From NCBI RefSeq assembly GCF_000181515.1, contig NZ_ABCG01000003.1:124001-188000 (forward strand): a stretch of 64,000 nt of DNA, given 5' to 3'. Within the stretch, counting starts at the first letter, position 1, and each line of letters opens with the position of its first letter. This document shows, in pieces, positions 32,831 through 41,980 of this stretch. The notes below the pieces were generated by a model, which ran no database searches, was not told the origin of the DNA, and worked only from the letters and a program-made list of their open reading frames with translations. This DNA comes from Erythrobacter sp. SD-21 (GTDB taxonomy: Bacteria > Pseudomonadota > Alphaproteobacteria > Sphingomonadales > Sphingomonadaceae). A program made the translations under genes and the position numbers.

Positions 32831-34609
32831 TCAGCCGCCGCGCTGTTCGGGAATGAATTCCTCGCGCACTGCCTTGGCGATCAGTTCGAGCGGGATGATG
32901 CCTTGGCCGAGCAGGAAGTCGTTGAACGCCTTCTCGTCGAAATCGTCGCCCAGCGCCACTTCGGTCGCGATCCGGAGGTCGACCAGCTTGCGATAGCCGT
33001 AGTAATACGAGCCCGCCTGACCCGGCATATTGAACTGGTAGCGATCAAGTTCCTGTTTCGCCATCGGGCGCGAGAGGAGGACGTCCTCAAGCAGCACCTT
33101 CTCGGCGTCCTCGCGGGTGATCATGCCTAGGTTGAGCATCGGGTCGAGGAAAGCGCGGGCCGCGCGCAGCAGGCGGAACTGCTGGGCGACGAACTGGCCC
33201 TCGATCGGTTCGTGCGGCAGCATTTCGGCCTCGGCATAAAGCGCCCAGCCTTCGACATTCACGCTGTTGAAGGCGTAGAGCAGGCGGGCGAGGCTGACAC
33301 CCTGCTCGACCAGCGCAGCGAACTGCATTTCATGGCCGGGACGCGCTTCATGCGCGCTCAGTGTCCAGCTAGCAGCCGCGAAGTTGAAATCGTCATAGAC
33401 CTCGCCTTCTCCCGCGCTCGGATTGCCGACGGTGAGAACGAAGGTGCCCTGTTCGCCCGTGTTCCCGATGAGGCGCGGCGGGCGCATGTGCGGGGCGGGC
33501 TGGGCGGCGCTTTCGGCTTCCGAGGCGAGCCGCATCGCCAGCTCGTATTCGGGAAGCGAGACGATGTCGTTCTGGCGGATTTTCTCCTCCAGCTGCGCGT
33601 TCACACCGCGGTAGTAAGCCTCGATTTCGTCATTCGGGATGGTGCGGCTCTTCAGAGCGCGCATGACCCCCTGGTAGCTGGTGTCTTCCCAGCCGTTTTC
33701 GGCCGCGATCTGCGGGGCGAGCGCTTCCATCTGGGCGCGGATTTCGTAGAAGCCGCGGCGCGCCTGCGCCATGGTTTCGCGCGGATCGGCGTCGATCCCC
33801 CAGGCCTTGAGGCTGTAGGCGTAGAGCTCTTCCGGCATCCGCGGATCCTCGCGCGTCAGCGGCAGGACAACCTCTTCGGTCCATTCCTTGTAATCGGCGA
33901 ATTGCGCATCCATCGCCGCCAGCGCCTCCTCCGCGCCTTCGATCTCGTAGCGGGCGAAGAGTTCGCGGATGCCTGCGGCGTAGGTATCGATCTTGGGCAG
34001 GCCTTCGCGCACCTCGACGACGTAGGGGCCCATTTTTCCGTCCGCCCGGCTGGCTTCGAAGCGGCGCTTGGCGAGCTCGGTCATCGGTTCGGTATCGGGC
34101 CAGGTGCCGGTAAAACGCTGCAGCAGGTCGAGCGCCTTGGCACGGCGGTTCGCCGCCGTCTGGTCGGAGAGGAGCAGCCCGACCGATTGGAAAACATCTT
34201 CTGGCACATTGCTGAACTCGAGTGAATATTGCTGGTCGAGTTCGACCCCGCGAATGCTCTGGTCGAGCGAGTCGATCAGGATCTGCAAATCCTGCTGGAC
34301 ATAGGGGTTGGTTTCGGCCTGCATGGCGGCTGCGAATTCGGCGCGCAGGGCACGGGCGCCGGCGAGGTAGCGCTCGTCCCGGTCGGGTGCCATGTCGCTC
34401 ACGAGGCCGTCATACTGCTCGTAGCCGGAGGCCGAGGCGTTGATCGGGAAGAACTCCGCCTGGAAGGTGATCAGCTTCTGCGTATAGGCGTTGCTGGTCT
34501 CGACCCATTCCGGCGCTGCGGGCGCTTCCTGTGCGGCCAGCGGCGCTGCGGGAAGGGCGAGGGTGGCGGTTGCGGTGGCGAGCGCGATGGCTGCGGCAAA
34601 GGTTTTCAT
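32831..34609 (-). CDS. Exported DUF885 family protein
   Basis: A 592-residue secreted protein with an N-terminal signal peptide (cleavage near LAAQEAP). DUF885 (PF05960) members are metallopeptidase-like; the conserved element here is LSAHEARPGHEMQF, followed by EGWALYAEAEMLP. These provide His and Glu positions expected for a zinc site. The substrate is unknown. Its ribosome binding site sits inside a seven-bp hairpin. It lies downstream of the sigF-nrsF pair on the same strand, 76 bases away. Confidence 0.9.
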   Translation of the reverse strand: MKTFAAAIALATATATLALPAAPLAAQEAPAAPEWVETSNAYTQKLITFQAEFFPINASASGYEQYDGLVSDMAPDRDERYLAGARALRAEFAAAMQAETNPYVQQDLQILIDSLDQSIRGVELDQQYSLEFSNVPEDVFQSVGLLLSDQTAANRRAKALDLLQRFTGTWPDTEPMTELAKRRFEASRADGKMGPYVVEVREGLPKIDTYAAGIRELFARYEIEGAEEALAAMDAQFADYKEWTEEVVLPLTREDPRMPEELYAYSLKAWGIDADPRETMAQARRGFYEIRAQMEALAPQIAAENGWEDTSYQGVMRALKSRTIPNDEIEAYYRGVNAQLEEKIRQNDIVSLPEYELAMRLASEAESAAQPAPHMRPPRLIGNTGEQGTFVLTVGNPSAGEGEVYDDFNFAAASWTLSAHEARPGHEMQFAALVEQGVSLARLLYAFNSVNVEGWALYAEAEMLPHEPIEGQFVAQQFRLLRAARAFLDPMLNLGMITREDAEKVLLEDVLLSRPMAKQELDRYQFNMPGQAGSYYYGYRKLVDLRIATEVALGDDFDEKAFNDFLLGQGIIPLELIAKAVREEFIPEQRGG

Positions 34610-34613
34610 GAAG

Positions 34614-34634
34614 GCCTCTCCTGTTTCGAGAGGC
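34614..34634 (-). promoter_or_regulatory. Hairpin enclosing the Shine-Dalgarno of the DUF885 gene
   Basis: Arms 34614-34620 and 34628-34634 are a perfect seven-bp inverted repeat with a seven-base loop. On the minus strand the 3' arm is GAGAGGC, part of the AGGAGAGG ribosome binding site four bases before the ATG. No U-run follows. It may limit translation, or be chance. Confidence 0.4.
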
Positions 34635-34685
34635 GGGGTGCGCTTTTCCCCCTAGCTTTGCAAGCGGCAGCCCGACGAACGCGCC

Positions 34686-35327
34686 TTACCAGCGGACCAA
34701 GGGCGGGATGGCGAAGCGGCCGACCAGGCCGGAAAGCACCACCGGCGCGACATGCCAGATGCCGAGGTGGCCGATATCGTCCACCGGGCAGGCGAGGCCG
34801 AAGGCAAAGCTGCCAATCGCGCCGGCCGCAATGCCGGTATAGGTGCCTGCGGCCTTCAGCGATACGGGCGCACCGCGCCGCAGCCAGAGGGTAAGTGCAG
34901 CAGCGGTGGCGAGCCCGAAGGCGCTTCCCGCGACGAAACAGCCGAGCCCGTACATATCCTGCGTCAGCGCAGCGGCGAACCCGCCGAAGCCGAGCATCAC
35001 GAGCGCAGTGAGCGGCAGGAGGGTCAGCATGCCCGCAGACCAGCGCGCGCCCTCGTGGCTGTTGCCGACATGGGGCGTCGCCATGCGCAGCACGGCGTAG
35101 GCCGAGGCGGCGCCGAGCAGGCCGAGCATGCCGTTGGTCATGAAGAATTCGGTGGAGGGCGCGCCGTCCAGGATTCCGCGCCACAGCCCTTCGATCAGTT
35201 CGACGAGGACCACGGTACCGATGGCGGCCAGCGCCACCAGAGCGACACCATGCGACAGGCGGATCGGGCGGACAGGCGCGAGATCCTGCGCCAGAGCGTC
35301 AATGAGAGGGGTGGAGACCCGGTTCAT
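34686..35327 (-). CDS. nrsF: NrsF-like anti-sigma factor (DUF1109), six-helix membrane protein
   Basis: A 213-residue integral membrane protein with six hydrophobic helices and a short cytoplasmic N terminus (TPLIDALAQDLAPVRP). NrsF (negative regulator of SigF) was described in Caulobacter as the anti-sigma partner of SigF. The context matches: it starts one base after the stop of an ECF sigma gene. Cysteines in LGCFVAG and LACPVDD are plausible sensing residues by analogy with Caulobacter, where two Cys in NrsF matter. Confidence 0.85.
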   Translation of the reverse strand: MNRVSTPLIDALAQDLAPVRPIRLSHGVALVALAAIGTVVLVELIEGLWRGILDGAPSTEFFMTNGMLGLLGAASAYAVLRMATPHVGNSHEGARWSAGMLTLLPLTALVMLGFGGFAAALTQDMYGLGCFVAGSAFGLATAAALTLWLRRGAPVSLKAAGTYTGIAAGAIGSFAFGLACPVDDIGHLGIWHVAPVVLSGLVGRFAIPPLVRW

Positions 35328-35328
35328 G

Positions 35329-35859
35329 TCATTCGGCCTTTTCTACTAGCGCGGACAGCTTCTTCAGACCGCGATGGATATTCACTTTGACCAGGCTTTC
35401 GCTCTGGCCTGTTCGCTGGGAGGCTTCGGCGATGCTCAATCCCTCGATCTTGACGAGTTCGATGGCTTTCGCCTGCTTGTCGGGCAGGTGGACGAACAGC
35501 CGTTCAAGGCTCATCCGCGCCATTACCGCCTCTTCCTCGCTGTCTTCGGCTACGTCGTGATCGCCCAGCTCGTCTTCGGCAGAGCGGTAGACCTTGCGCA
35601 GGTGGTCGACCCAGCGATAGCGGGCGATGGCGGCAAGCCAGGGATAGAAGGCGCGGCGGTTGTCCCAGGTCGCGCGTTTCTTGTGCACCGCCAGCAGCAC
35701 ATCCTGCACGAGGTCATCGAGCTGGGAGGGCGGCACGCGCCGCCTGTAATAGCGTTCGAGCCAGAGCTGCACTTCGGCCAGAAGCGCGCGGTACATGGCC
35801 GCATCGCCATTCTGGGCGGCGGTCATCATCTGCGCCAGGCTGGCCTCATCGGCCATCAT
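35329..35859 (-). CDS. sigF: ECF sigma factor of the SigF type
   Basis: A 176-residue group IV sigma factor. Region 2 is seen as QLDDLVQDVLLAVHKKRATW and AFYPWLAAIARYRWVDHLRK. Region 4 HTH is LSIAEASQRTGQSESLVKVN. In Caulobacter, SigF responds to oxidants and heavy metals and is held by NrsF. A sequence matching the SigF consensus (GTAACC-N16-CGAA) lies 37 bases upstream, so the pair is probably autoregulated. Two tandem ATG codons are possible starts (35859 or 35856). Confidence 0.9.
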   Translation of the reverse strand: MMADEASLAQMMTAAQNGDAAMYRALLAEVQLWLERYYRRRVPPSQLDDLVQDVLLAVHKKRATWDNRRAFYPWLAAIARYRWVDHLRKVYRSAEDELGDHDVAEDSEEEAVMARMSLERLFVHLPDKQAKAIELVKIEGLSIAEASQRTGQSESLVKVNIHRGLKKLSALVEKAE

Positions 35860-35895
35860 CGACCATCTCCTGCACCAGAGCGTGCTGGACCGAAG

Positions 35896-35921
35896 TTCGG
35901 ACGGGTGGTCGTAAAGGTTAC
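35896..35921 (-). promoter_or_regulatory. Predicted SigF promoter, GTAACC-N16-CGAA
   Basis: On the minus strand GTAACC (35921-35916) and CGAA (35899-35896) are separated by exactly 16 bases. This matches the consensus reported for Caulobacter SigF. It sits 37 bases upstream of the sigma gene start, a normal leader length. Confidence 0.7.
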
Positions 35922-35931
35922 AGCTGCCCGA

Positions 35932-36894
35932 TCAATAGGCGAAGGTCTGGCCGACCATTTCCTCGCTGATGGTCCAGAGCCGGTCTGCATTTTCCTTGTC
36001 GACAGCGTAGCTGCGCACGCCGCCGCCGGTGTCCTCATTGTCCTCGTTGGCGACGTGACAATCCTCGCAGTAGAGGCCGCCAGCGCCTTCGAGTTCGTCG
36101 GTCGTGGCGACCCAGCAGGTGGTCGCCGCGCCTTGCGGGATGGTCTTGAAGGGCTGCGGTTCCTCGCCGCGTTCCTCGGCGGCCTTCTGTATTCGCGCCA
36201 TCAGGTTTGCGACGTCTTCCTCGCTCATGTGGCGGCCGAGATTGGTGTGGATGCCGCCCGGGTGCAGTGCATAGGCGTGGATGCCCTTGTCCGTGAGCCG
36301 CTCCTCCAGCCCCACGGCGAAGAGGACGTTGGCGGTTTTCGACTGCCCGTAGCTCACCCATTTGTCGTAAGCGCGGTTTTCGAAATTGGGATCGTCGAAA
36401 TCGACCGGCGCGATGTGGTGGCCGCGGCTCGACAGATTGACGATGCGGGGGCGCTCGCCCTTTTCGACCAGCGGCATGAGCAGATTGGTGAGCAGAAAGT
36501 GGCCAAGGTGATTGGTCCCGAACTGCATTTCGAAGCCGTCCTCGGTCTTCGCCTCGTCGCAGGCCATGACGCCGGCGTTGTTGATGAGGAGATCGATCTT
36601 CTCGAAGCGATCGTTGGCTTCCTTGCCAGCCTTGCGCACGCTGTCGAGCGAAGCGAGGTCGCAGACCAGAGTATCGACCTTGGCGCCAGTCGCGGTAGCA
36701 AGTTCGTCGGCGGTGGCGGACAGCTTGGTCGCGTCGCGTCCGGAGAGGATGATGTGCGCGCCCTTTGCAGCCATCGCGCGGGCCGTTTCCTGCCCGAGGC
36801 CGGAATAGCCGCCGGTGATGAGCGCGGTGCGGCCCTTCAAGTCCTTGTCCGCCAGCACCTCGTCCGCCGTGCTCTCGAATCCGAATTCGCTCAT
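35932..36894 (-). CDS. Short-chain dehydrogenase/reductase
   Basis: A 320-residue classical SDR of the retinol-dehydrogenase/protochlorophyllide-reductase-like type. The Rossmann motif is TGGYSGLGQE; NNAGVM is intact; the catalytic Tyr and Lys are in YGQSKTAN, with Ser in NLSSRGHH. The substrate is unknown. A C-terminal CEDCHVANEDNEDTGGG stretch is characteristic of this subgroup. Start MSEFGFES is preferred over an upstream in-frame start because of its better ribosome binding site (AGAGAGGG). Confidence 0.9.
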   Translation of the reverse strand: MSEFGFESTADEVLADKDLKGRTALITGGYSGLGQETARAMAAKGAHIILSGRDATKLSATADELATATGAKVDTLVCDLASLDSVRKAGKEANDRFEKIDLLINNAGVMACDEAKTEDGFEMQFGTNHLGHFLLTNLLMPLVEKGERPRIVNLSSRGHHIAPVDFDDPNFENRAYDKWVSYGQSKTANVLFAVGLEERLTDKGIHAYALHPGGIHTNLGRHMSEEDVANLMARIQKAAEERGEEPQPFKTIPQGAATTCWVATTDELEGAGGLYCEDCHVANEDNEDTGGGVRSYAVDKENADRLWTISEEMVGQTFAY

Positions 36895-37026
36895 GTCTGG
36901 CCCTCTCTTCCGGTTGCAAATCGGGACGTAGCACAAAGAAGGGGGCGCACAACGAAAAGGGGGCGCGGAGATTTCTCCCCGCGCCCCGCCGACACCCTCT
37001 CTCCCTGGTGTCCTGTCAGTCCCGCA

Positions 37027-38289
37027 TCAGGCGCCCGGAGGTAGCGGGTCGTCGCTCTTGGGTGCAGCCGCCTTGCGGCGCTTCGGCTTGGGCGCTGCGG
37101 GGCTGCCGCCTGAGGTGCCCCCACCGAGGTCGCTGTCCATCTGCTCGAGCTTACGCGCCGCCCAGTCGCGGCCACCGAGGCCGAAGGCAAGCGCGCCGGC
37201 CACCGCGACGCCGCCGATCAGGATCGTCAGCGCGTTGGCCGGGATCATCCCGCCGATGCCGGTGAACTGCAGGCCCATGAAGACGAACAGGATGATCGTC
37301 GCCCAGCGCACGATGGTCGCCGCGGTTCCGTTCTCGCCTGCGTCGCCAGCGATAAGCCGGGCGAGCAGGTTGGCGATGAAGAAGCCGAAGGCGATCACGA
37401 CTGCGCCGAAAATCACGCGCCCGCCAAGTTCAAGCACCTGGTCGAGAATGGCGGTGAGTTCGGGGAAACCCAGGAGGCGTGTGGCGGCGATGGCGAAGAA
37501 CAGGATGATCGCAACCTGCACGACGCGGGCGATGATGCTGGATGCGCGCGTGCCTTCCGCCATCATGCCGCTTTCCGCCAATGCCCTGTCGACGCCGAGG
37601 CCGGGCAGCACTTCCTTCAGCACCTGCACCACGAACTTGCTGATGAGGTAACCGATGCCGAGCAGGATCGCGGCCGCGATGATGTTCGGGATGGCGTTGA
37701 AGATAAGGGTCAACATGCCGCTTGCGGGTCCGGAAATGCTTTCGATGCTGAGAGCTTCCAGCGCCATGATCGAGACGAAGATCACTATAATTGCATAGAC
37801 GATTGTGGCGATGGTCTTGCTGATCGCGGTGTTGCCGGTGACATTGTCCACCCCGCCGCGATTAGCCCATTTGTCGAAATCGACCGTCTGCAACGTGGTA
37901 GTGATGAGATCGCGCACGATCCGCGCCACCATCATGCCGATGAAGAAGATCAGGCCCGCACCCACCAGATTGGGGATGAAGTCCACTATGTTCTCGAGCA
38001 GGCTGTCCACCGGCCCTGCCACGGCGCCGAGGCCGAGGATCTGAAGGATCACGAGGAGGCCGAAGAGCCAGATCAGCAGGCTCACGATCTTGCCCAGCGA
38101 TTCACCCAGCGACGATCCGTTGCCGGTGCCGCGCTGGAAGAAAGAAATGTTGTCGACGAGCTTGGCGAAGGCCCACTTCGCGGCCTTGGCCGCCGCCCAT
38201 GTGATAAGCAGGACGATCAACGCGAGACCGATTTTCTCGATCACGTCCATCGCGACCTGCTGGTCGAAACGATAATTACCGATACGCAT
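37027..38289 (-). CDS. Membrane protein with conserved TM-helix repeats (mechanosensitive-channel related)
   Basis: A 420-residue polytopic inner-membrane protein with about ten helices. It contains repeated elements such as PNLVGAGLIFFIGMMVARIVRD-like blocks (here split by polar loops) that match the TM_helix repeat (PF05552) linked to small mechanosensitive channels. Near residue 350 the MIPANALTILIGGVAVAGAL section resembles a pore-lining helix. The C terminus is Lys/Pro-rich and disordered. No MscS beta domain is evident, so channel activity is uncertain. Confidence 0.82.
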   Translation of the reverse strand: MRIGNYRFDQQVAMDVIEKIGLALIVLLITWAAAKAAKWAFAKLVDNISFFQRGTGNGSSLGESLGKIVSLLIWLFGLLVILQILGLGAVAGPVDSLLENIVDFIPNLVGAGLIFFIGMMVARIVRDLITTTLQTVDFDKWANRGGVDNVTGNTAISKTIATIVYAIIVIFVSIMALEALSIESISGPASGMLTLIFNAIPNIIAAAILLGIGYLISKFVVQVLKEVLPGLGVDRALAESGMMAEGTRASSIIARVVQVAIILFFAIAATRLLGFPELTAILDQVLELGGRVIFGAVVIAFGFFIANLLARLIAGDAGENGTAATIVRWATIILFVFMGLQFTGIGGMIPANALTILIGGVAVAGALAFGLGGRDWAARKLEQMDSDLGGGTSGGSPAAPKPKRRKAAAPKSDDPLPPGA

Positions 38290-38398
38290 GAAACCTCTCC
38301 CTCATGGTTTCTTCCGCGGCAGGGCTATCACCCTTGGCGGTTTTATCCAAAAAGTCGGCGGGGATTGAGTGGATAACTTTCGGTGCTATCCCAGAGGG

Positions 38399-39496
38399 AT
38401 GAGAGGTTTCGCATCCCCGCTCGCCGCTAGTCTTGCGCTGGCCCTGTCCGTTTTCGCCGCGCCCGCGGCGGCCGAGGACGAGGCGACGCGCTGGTCGCTC
38501 GCCATCCATGGCGGGGCGGGGACGATCGCTCGCGCCGACATGACGGCAGAGGAAGACGCGGCCTATCGTGCCTCGCTGCAAGAGGCGCTTGATGCCGGCG
38601 CAAAAGTGCTGGCCGAAGGCGGCGAGGCGCTCGACGCGGTCGAGGCGGTGATCCTGATCCTCGAGGACGACCCCAAGTTCAACGCCGGGCGTGGAGCGGT
38701 TTTCACCTGGGAGGGCGGGCACGAACTCGACGCCTCGATCATGGACGGCCGCAACCGGGGCGCAGGCGCGGTGGCGGGCGTTTCGGGCATCCGCAACCCG
38801 ATCCTGCTCGCGCGCAAGGTCATGACCGACAGCCCGCACGTGATGCTGGCGGGCGAGGGGGCGGAGGTTTTCGCCGCCGAAAACGATCTCGAACGCGTGC
38901 CCAACGAATGGTTCGACACCGACTTCCGCCGCGAGGCGCTGGAGCGGGTGAAGGCGGAGAAGCTCTCTTCGCTCGATGTCGATGCCAAGTTCGGTACGGT
39001 CGGTGCGGTGGCGCTCGACACGCATGGCAATCTTGCCGCCGGAACCTCGACCGGAGGCATGACGGGCAAACGCTGGAACCGCATCGGCGACAGCCCGGTG
39101 ATCGGCGCCGGCACCTATGCCGACAACCGCAGCTGCGCTGTTTCGGCAACGGGCTGGGGCGAGTATTTCATCCGCGTCGGGGTGGCGCACGAGATATGTA
39201 CGCGACTGCGGCTGGCGCAAAGCCTTGATGAGAATACGCTCGTGAGGGCGATGGAGCGGAACGTGGAGGCCGATGAGGGCGAGCTGGTCTACAACGTTGG
39301 CAGGATTGCGGCGGATGAAGCGCAGGAAATTGGCGATGCCGTGTTGCGCGACGTCAAGGCGCTAGGCGGCGACGGCGGTATCATCCTCGTCACGCCCGAA
39401 GGCCACGCGCTTTACAGCTTCAACACCGAGGGCATGTACCGGGGCCGCGCGACGAGCGAAGGCACGAGCGAAGTCGCAATCTACGGCGACGAATAG
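38399..39496 (+). CDS. Isoaspartyl peptidase/L-asparaginase, Ntn hydrolase, exported
   Basis: A 365-residue plant-type asparaginase. It should self-cleave before the catalytic Thr in KFGTVGAVALD, giving alpha and beta chains. The motif GTSTGGMTGKRWNRIGDSP is the substrate pocket. A signal peptide (LAASLALALSVFAAPAAAED) sends it to the periplasm. The start used gives the normal signal peptide. A GTG 30 bases upstream (38369) is the alternative, giving ten more residues. It converges on pheA. Confidence 0.92.
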   Translation: MRGFASPLAASLALALSVFAAPAAAEDEATRWSLAIHGGAGTIARADMTAEEDAAYRASLQEALDAGAKVLAEGGEALDAVEAVILILEDDPKFNAGRGAVFTWEGGHELDASIMDGRNRGAGAVAGVSGIRNPILLARKVMTDSPHVMLAGEGAEVFAAENDLERVPNEWFDTDFRREALERVKAEKLSSLDVDAKFGTVGAVALDTHGNLAAGTSTGGMTGKRWNRIGDSPVIGAGTYADNRSCAVSATGWGEYFIRVGVAHEICTRLRLAQSLDENTLVRAMERNVEADEGELVYNVGRIAADEAQEIGDAVLRDVKALGGDGGIILVTPEGHALYSFNTEGMYRGRATSEGTSEVAIYGDE

Positions 39497-39511
39497 CCGG
39501 ACTGCCGCGGC

Positions 39512-40405
39512 CTAGCCCCGCTTGCGGGCCTGCGCATAGCTGCCGAGCAACCGTACATCGTTGGTCTGAAAGACGAGCTCCTCCAGCGCGCTATCGACGC
39601 CCGGATCGCCTGGCGCGCCTTCGATATCGGCATAGAACCGCGTAGCGGCGAAGCTGGCGCCCTTCTGGTAGCTCTCCAGCTTGGTCATATTGACGCCATT
39701 GGTCGCAAAACAGCCCAGCGCCTTGTAGAGCGCGGCGGGCACGTTCTTCACCTCGAAGATGAAGGTCGTCATCTTCGTCGCCGCCTCGATAAGCGCCGGA
39801 TCGCGCTGCTCCTTCGCCAGCACGACGAAGCGCGTGGTGTTGTCGGCGGCGTCCTCGACCGCCTCTTCCACGATATCGAGACCGTAAAGCTCGGCCGCCA
39901 TGGGCGGGGCGATGGCGCAGAATTTGGGATCGCGCAATTCCGCGATATAAGCCGCCGCCCCGGCCGTATCGGCATGGGCAAGGGCGACGATGCCGCGCTG
40001 CTGGAGGAATTCGCGCGACTGGCCGAGCGCCTGCGGGTGGCTGTAGGCCGCCTCGAACGGACCCGGCCCGGTGGCCATCAGCGCGTGGGTAATGCGCATG
40101 AAATGTTCGGCCACGATTGCGAGGCCACTTTCGGGCAGCAGGAAATGGATGTCCGAGACACGGCCGTGCTGGCTGTTTTCGATCGGGATCATTGCGCAGC
40201 CTGCCTTGCCGCTCTTCACCGCGTCGAGGGCATCCTCGAAGCCGAGATAGGGCAGCGGCAGGCATTCGGGGTCGAACTGCATCGCGGCCTGGTGCGAATT
40301 GGAGCCGGGCGCACCTCCGAAGGCGATAGCGCGCGCAGGATCGGCCGCGGCGGCGCGGCGCATGGTGTCGACCATATCGACGGCGGGCTTGGCAAAGGTA
40401 CGCAT
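39512..40405 (-). CDS. pheA: Prephenate dehydratase
   Basis: Makes phenylpyruvate from prephenate, for phenylalanine synthesis. The 297-residue enzyme has no chorismate mutase domain. The catalytic PDT domain shows AIPIENS-type AMIPIENSQHGRVSD and the TRF motif NTTRFVVL. A C-terminal ACT domain (about 205-285) has NMTKLESYQKGA, the Phe-binding ESRP-equivalent, so feedback inhibition is likely. It diverges from the cytochrome c gene. Confidence 0.95.
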   Translation of the reverse strand: MRTFAKPAVDMVDTMRRAAAADPARAIAFGGAPGSNSHQAAMQFDPECLPLPYLGFEDALDAVKSGKAGCAMIPIENSQHGRVSDIHFLLPESGLAIVAEHFMRITHALMATGPGPFEAAYSHPQALGQSREFLQQRGIVALAHADTAGAAAYIAELRDPKFCAIAPPMAAELYGLDIVEEAVEDAADNTTRFVVLAKEQRDPALIEAATKMTTFIFEVKNVPAALYKALGCFATNGVNMTKLESYQKGASFAATRFYADIEGAPGDPGVDSALEELVFQTNDVRLLGSYAQARKRG

Positions 40406-40539
40406 GGAAACGGCTGTGTTAGCGACGAATTCCCGCCCCGCAAGCTCTATTGCCAGTTGTGCACTTGCGCGAAAAGGCCTGTCGCACTAGAGCGACGCGC
40501 AACCATCAGACCACACGGATTCTCGCAGGCACACACGCA

Positions 40540-41247
40540 ATGGACGACCGTTTCAATACCGCTTCCGGCTGGGTTCTTTTCGCCGGCATCGTCGCGCTCG
40601 GCGCTTCGATCGGCTCGGGTATGTATTTCCACGCCGACAGCCATGAATATCCCGAAGGCCAGGACTGGGGCTATTTCGTGGAAGGCGCGGAAGAAGAAGG
40701 CGACGCAGATGCGGGGCCCGATCTCGGCACGCTGCTCGCCAGCGCCGATGCGGCTGCGGGCGAAAAGGTCTTCGCCAAGTGCACCGCCTGCCACACGATC
40801 GACCAGGGCGGCGCAAACGGCATCGGCCCAAATCTTTACGGGATCATGGGTAAAGCTGTCGGCGGCGGCGCGGCCGGTTTCGCTTACTCTTCGGCTCTGG
40901 CGGATCACGGCGGCCAGTGGACCTGGGAAAACATGGACGCATGGCTCAAGAGCCCGCGCGCCTTTGCCAGCGGCACCAAGATGAGCTTTGCCGGTCTCTC
41001 CAAGCCGGAAGACCGCGCCAACGTGATGGAATTCCTGTCCACCTATGGCGGCGCTCCGGCCAAGCCCGAACCGGCTGCTCCGGAAGTGGAAACGGGTGAA
41101 GGCGAGGACTTCCCCGGCGCCGGTCCGGGACCTGTCGAAGGGGTTCCGGTAGAAGGTCCCGAAGCGGCCACCGGCATGAGCGCAGACCAGCCGGTTCCCA
41201 GCGAAAACGCGGCCGGCGACAACGAAGGTGCGACCAAGATCGACTGA
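40540..41247 (+). CDS. Membrane-anchored class I cytochrome c
   Basis: A 235-residue protein with an N-terminal uncleaved helix (residues ~10-28), a cytochrome c domain and a Pro/Glu-rich C-terminal tail. The haem site is CTACH (Cys81, Cys84, His85), and the axial Met is in TKMSFAG. The arrangement matches CycM/c552-type electron carriers between the bc1 complex and oxidase in alphaproteobacteria. The acidic, disordered tail after residue 170 is longer than usual. A strong terminator follows. Confidence 0.92.
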   Translation: MDDRFNTASGWVLFAGIVALGASIGSGMYFHADSHEYPEGQDWGYFVEGAEEEGDADAGPDLGTLLASADAAAGEKVFAKCTACHTIDQGGANGIGPNLYGIMGKAVGGGAAGFAYSSALADHGGQWTWENMDAWLKSPRAFASGTKMSFAGLSKPEDRANVMEFLSTYGGAPAKPEPAAPEVETGEGEDFPGAGPGPVEGVPVEGPEAATGMSADQPVPSENAAGDNEGATKID

Positions 41248-41270
41248 TCTTCTCGAGCTATCGCGATTGA

Positions 41271-41298
41271 AAAACCCCGCCTTCGAGCGGGGTTTTTT
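41271..41298. terminator. Bidirectional intrinsic terminator between cytochrome c gene and rlmE
   Basis: Ten-bp perfect stem (41271-41280 with 41287-41296), six-base loop CTTCGA, T-run to 41298 on the plus strand and a complementary T-run on the minus strand. It can serve both convergent genes. Confidence 0.93.
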
Positions 41299-41320
41299 GT
41301 GCCTGACGAGGAGGGGGGCC

Positions 41321-41980
41321 CTAACCCTTGAACCCTTGCGCGATGACATACCACTCGCTCGAGCCTTTGCGGCTGGCGGGAGGCTTGGCGTGCTTGACCG
41401 TCTTGAAGTGCTTCTTGAGCAGATCGAGCAGGTCCTTGTCGGTCCCTCCGGCAAGAACCTTGGCCAGGAAGGTCCCGCCCGTATCGAGGTTCTCGACCGC
41501 GAACCAGGCCGCCGCCTCGACGAGGCCCATGGTGCGCAAATGGTCGGTCTGCTTGTGGCCGACGGTGTTGGCCGCCATGTCGCTCATCACGAGGTCGGCC
41601 TTGCCGCCCAGCGCCTCTTCCAGCACCCGCGGCGCGTCGTCGTCCATGAAGTCCATCTGGAAGATGGTGACGCCCTCGATCGGCTCGGTCTCGAGCAGGT
41701 CGATGCCGACAACGGTGGCCTTGGGCCGCACCTTGCGCGCCACCTGGCTCCAACCGCCCGGCGTGATGCCGAGGTCGACGATCCGGCTGGCGCCTTTCAG
41801 CAGGCCGAACTTCTCGTCCATCTCGATCAGCTTGTAGGCCGCGCGGCTGCGATAGCCGTCCGCCTTGGCCTGTTTCACATAGGGATCGTTGAGCTGGCGC
41901 TGCAGCCAGCGGGTAGACGATTCCGACCGCTTCTTCGCCGTGCGGACACGCGTGTCCTTGTCCTTCCCCGAACGGCTCAT
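41321..41980 (-). CDS. rlmE: 23S rRNA (uridine 2'-O) methyltransferase RlmE/FtsJ
   Basis: A 219-residue SAM-dependent methyltransferase that modifies U2552 of 23S rRNA late in 50S assembly. Motifs include SRAAYKLIEMDEKFGLL (RNA-contacting Lys), SRIVDLGITPGGWSQVA (SAM motif; the usual GAAPGGW has ITPGGW here), and VMSDMAANTVG with the catalytic Asp. The start overlaps the stop of the upstream phosphatase gene by four bases (ATGA). Confidence 0.94.
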   Translation of the reverse strand: MSRSGKDKDTRVRTAKKRSESSTRWLQRQLNDPYVKQAKADGYRSRAAYKLIEMDEKFGLLKGASRIVDLGITPGGWSQVARKVRPKATVVGIDLLETEPIEGVTIFQMDFMDDDAPRVLEEALGGKADLVMSDMAANTVGHKQTDHLRTMGLVEAAAWFAVENLDTGGTFLAKVLAGGTDKDLLDLLKKHFKTVKHAKPPASRKGSSEWYVIAQGFKG

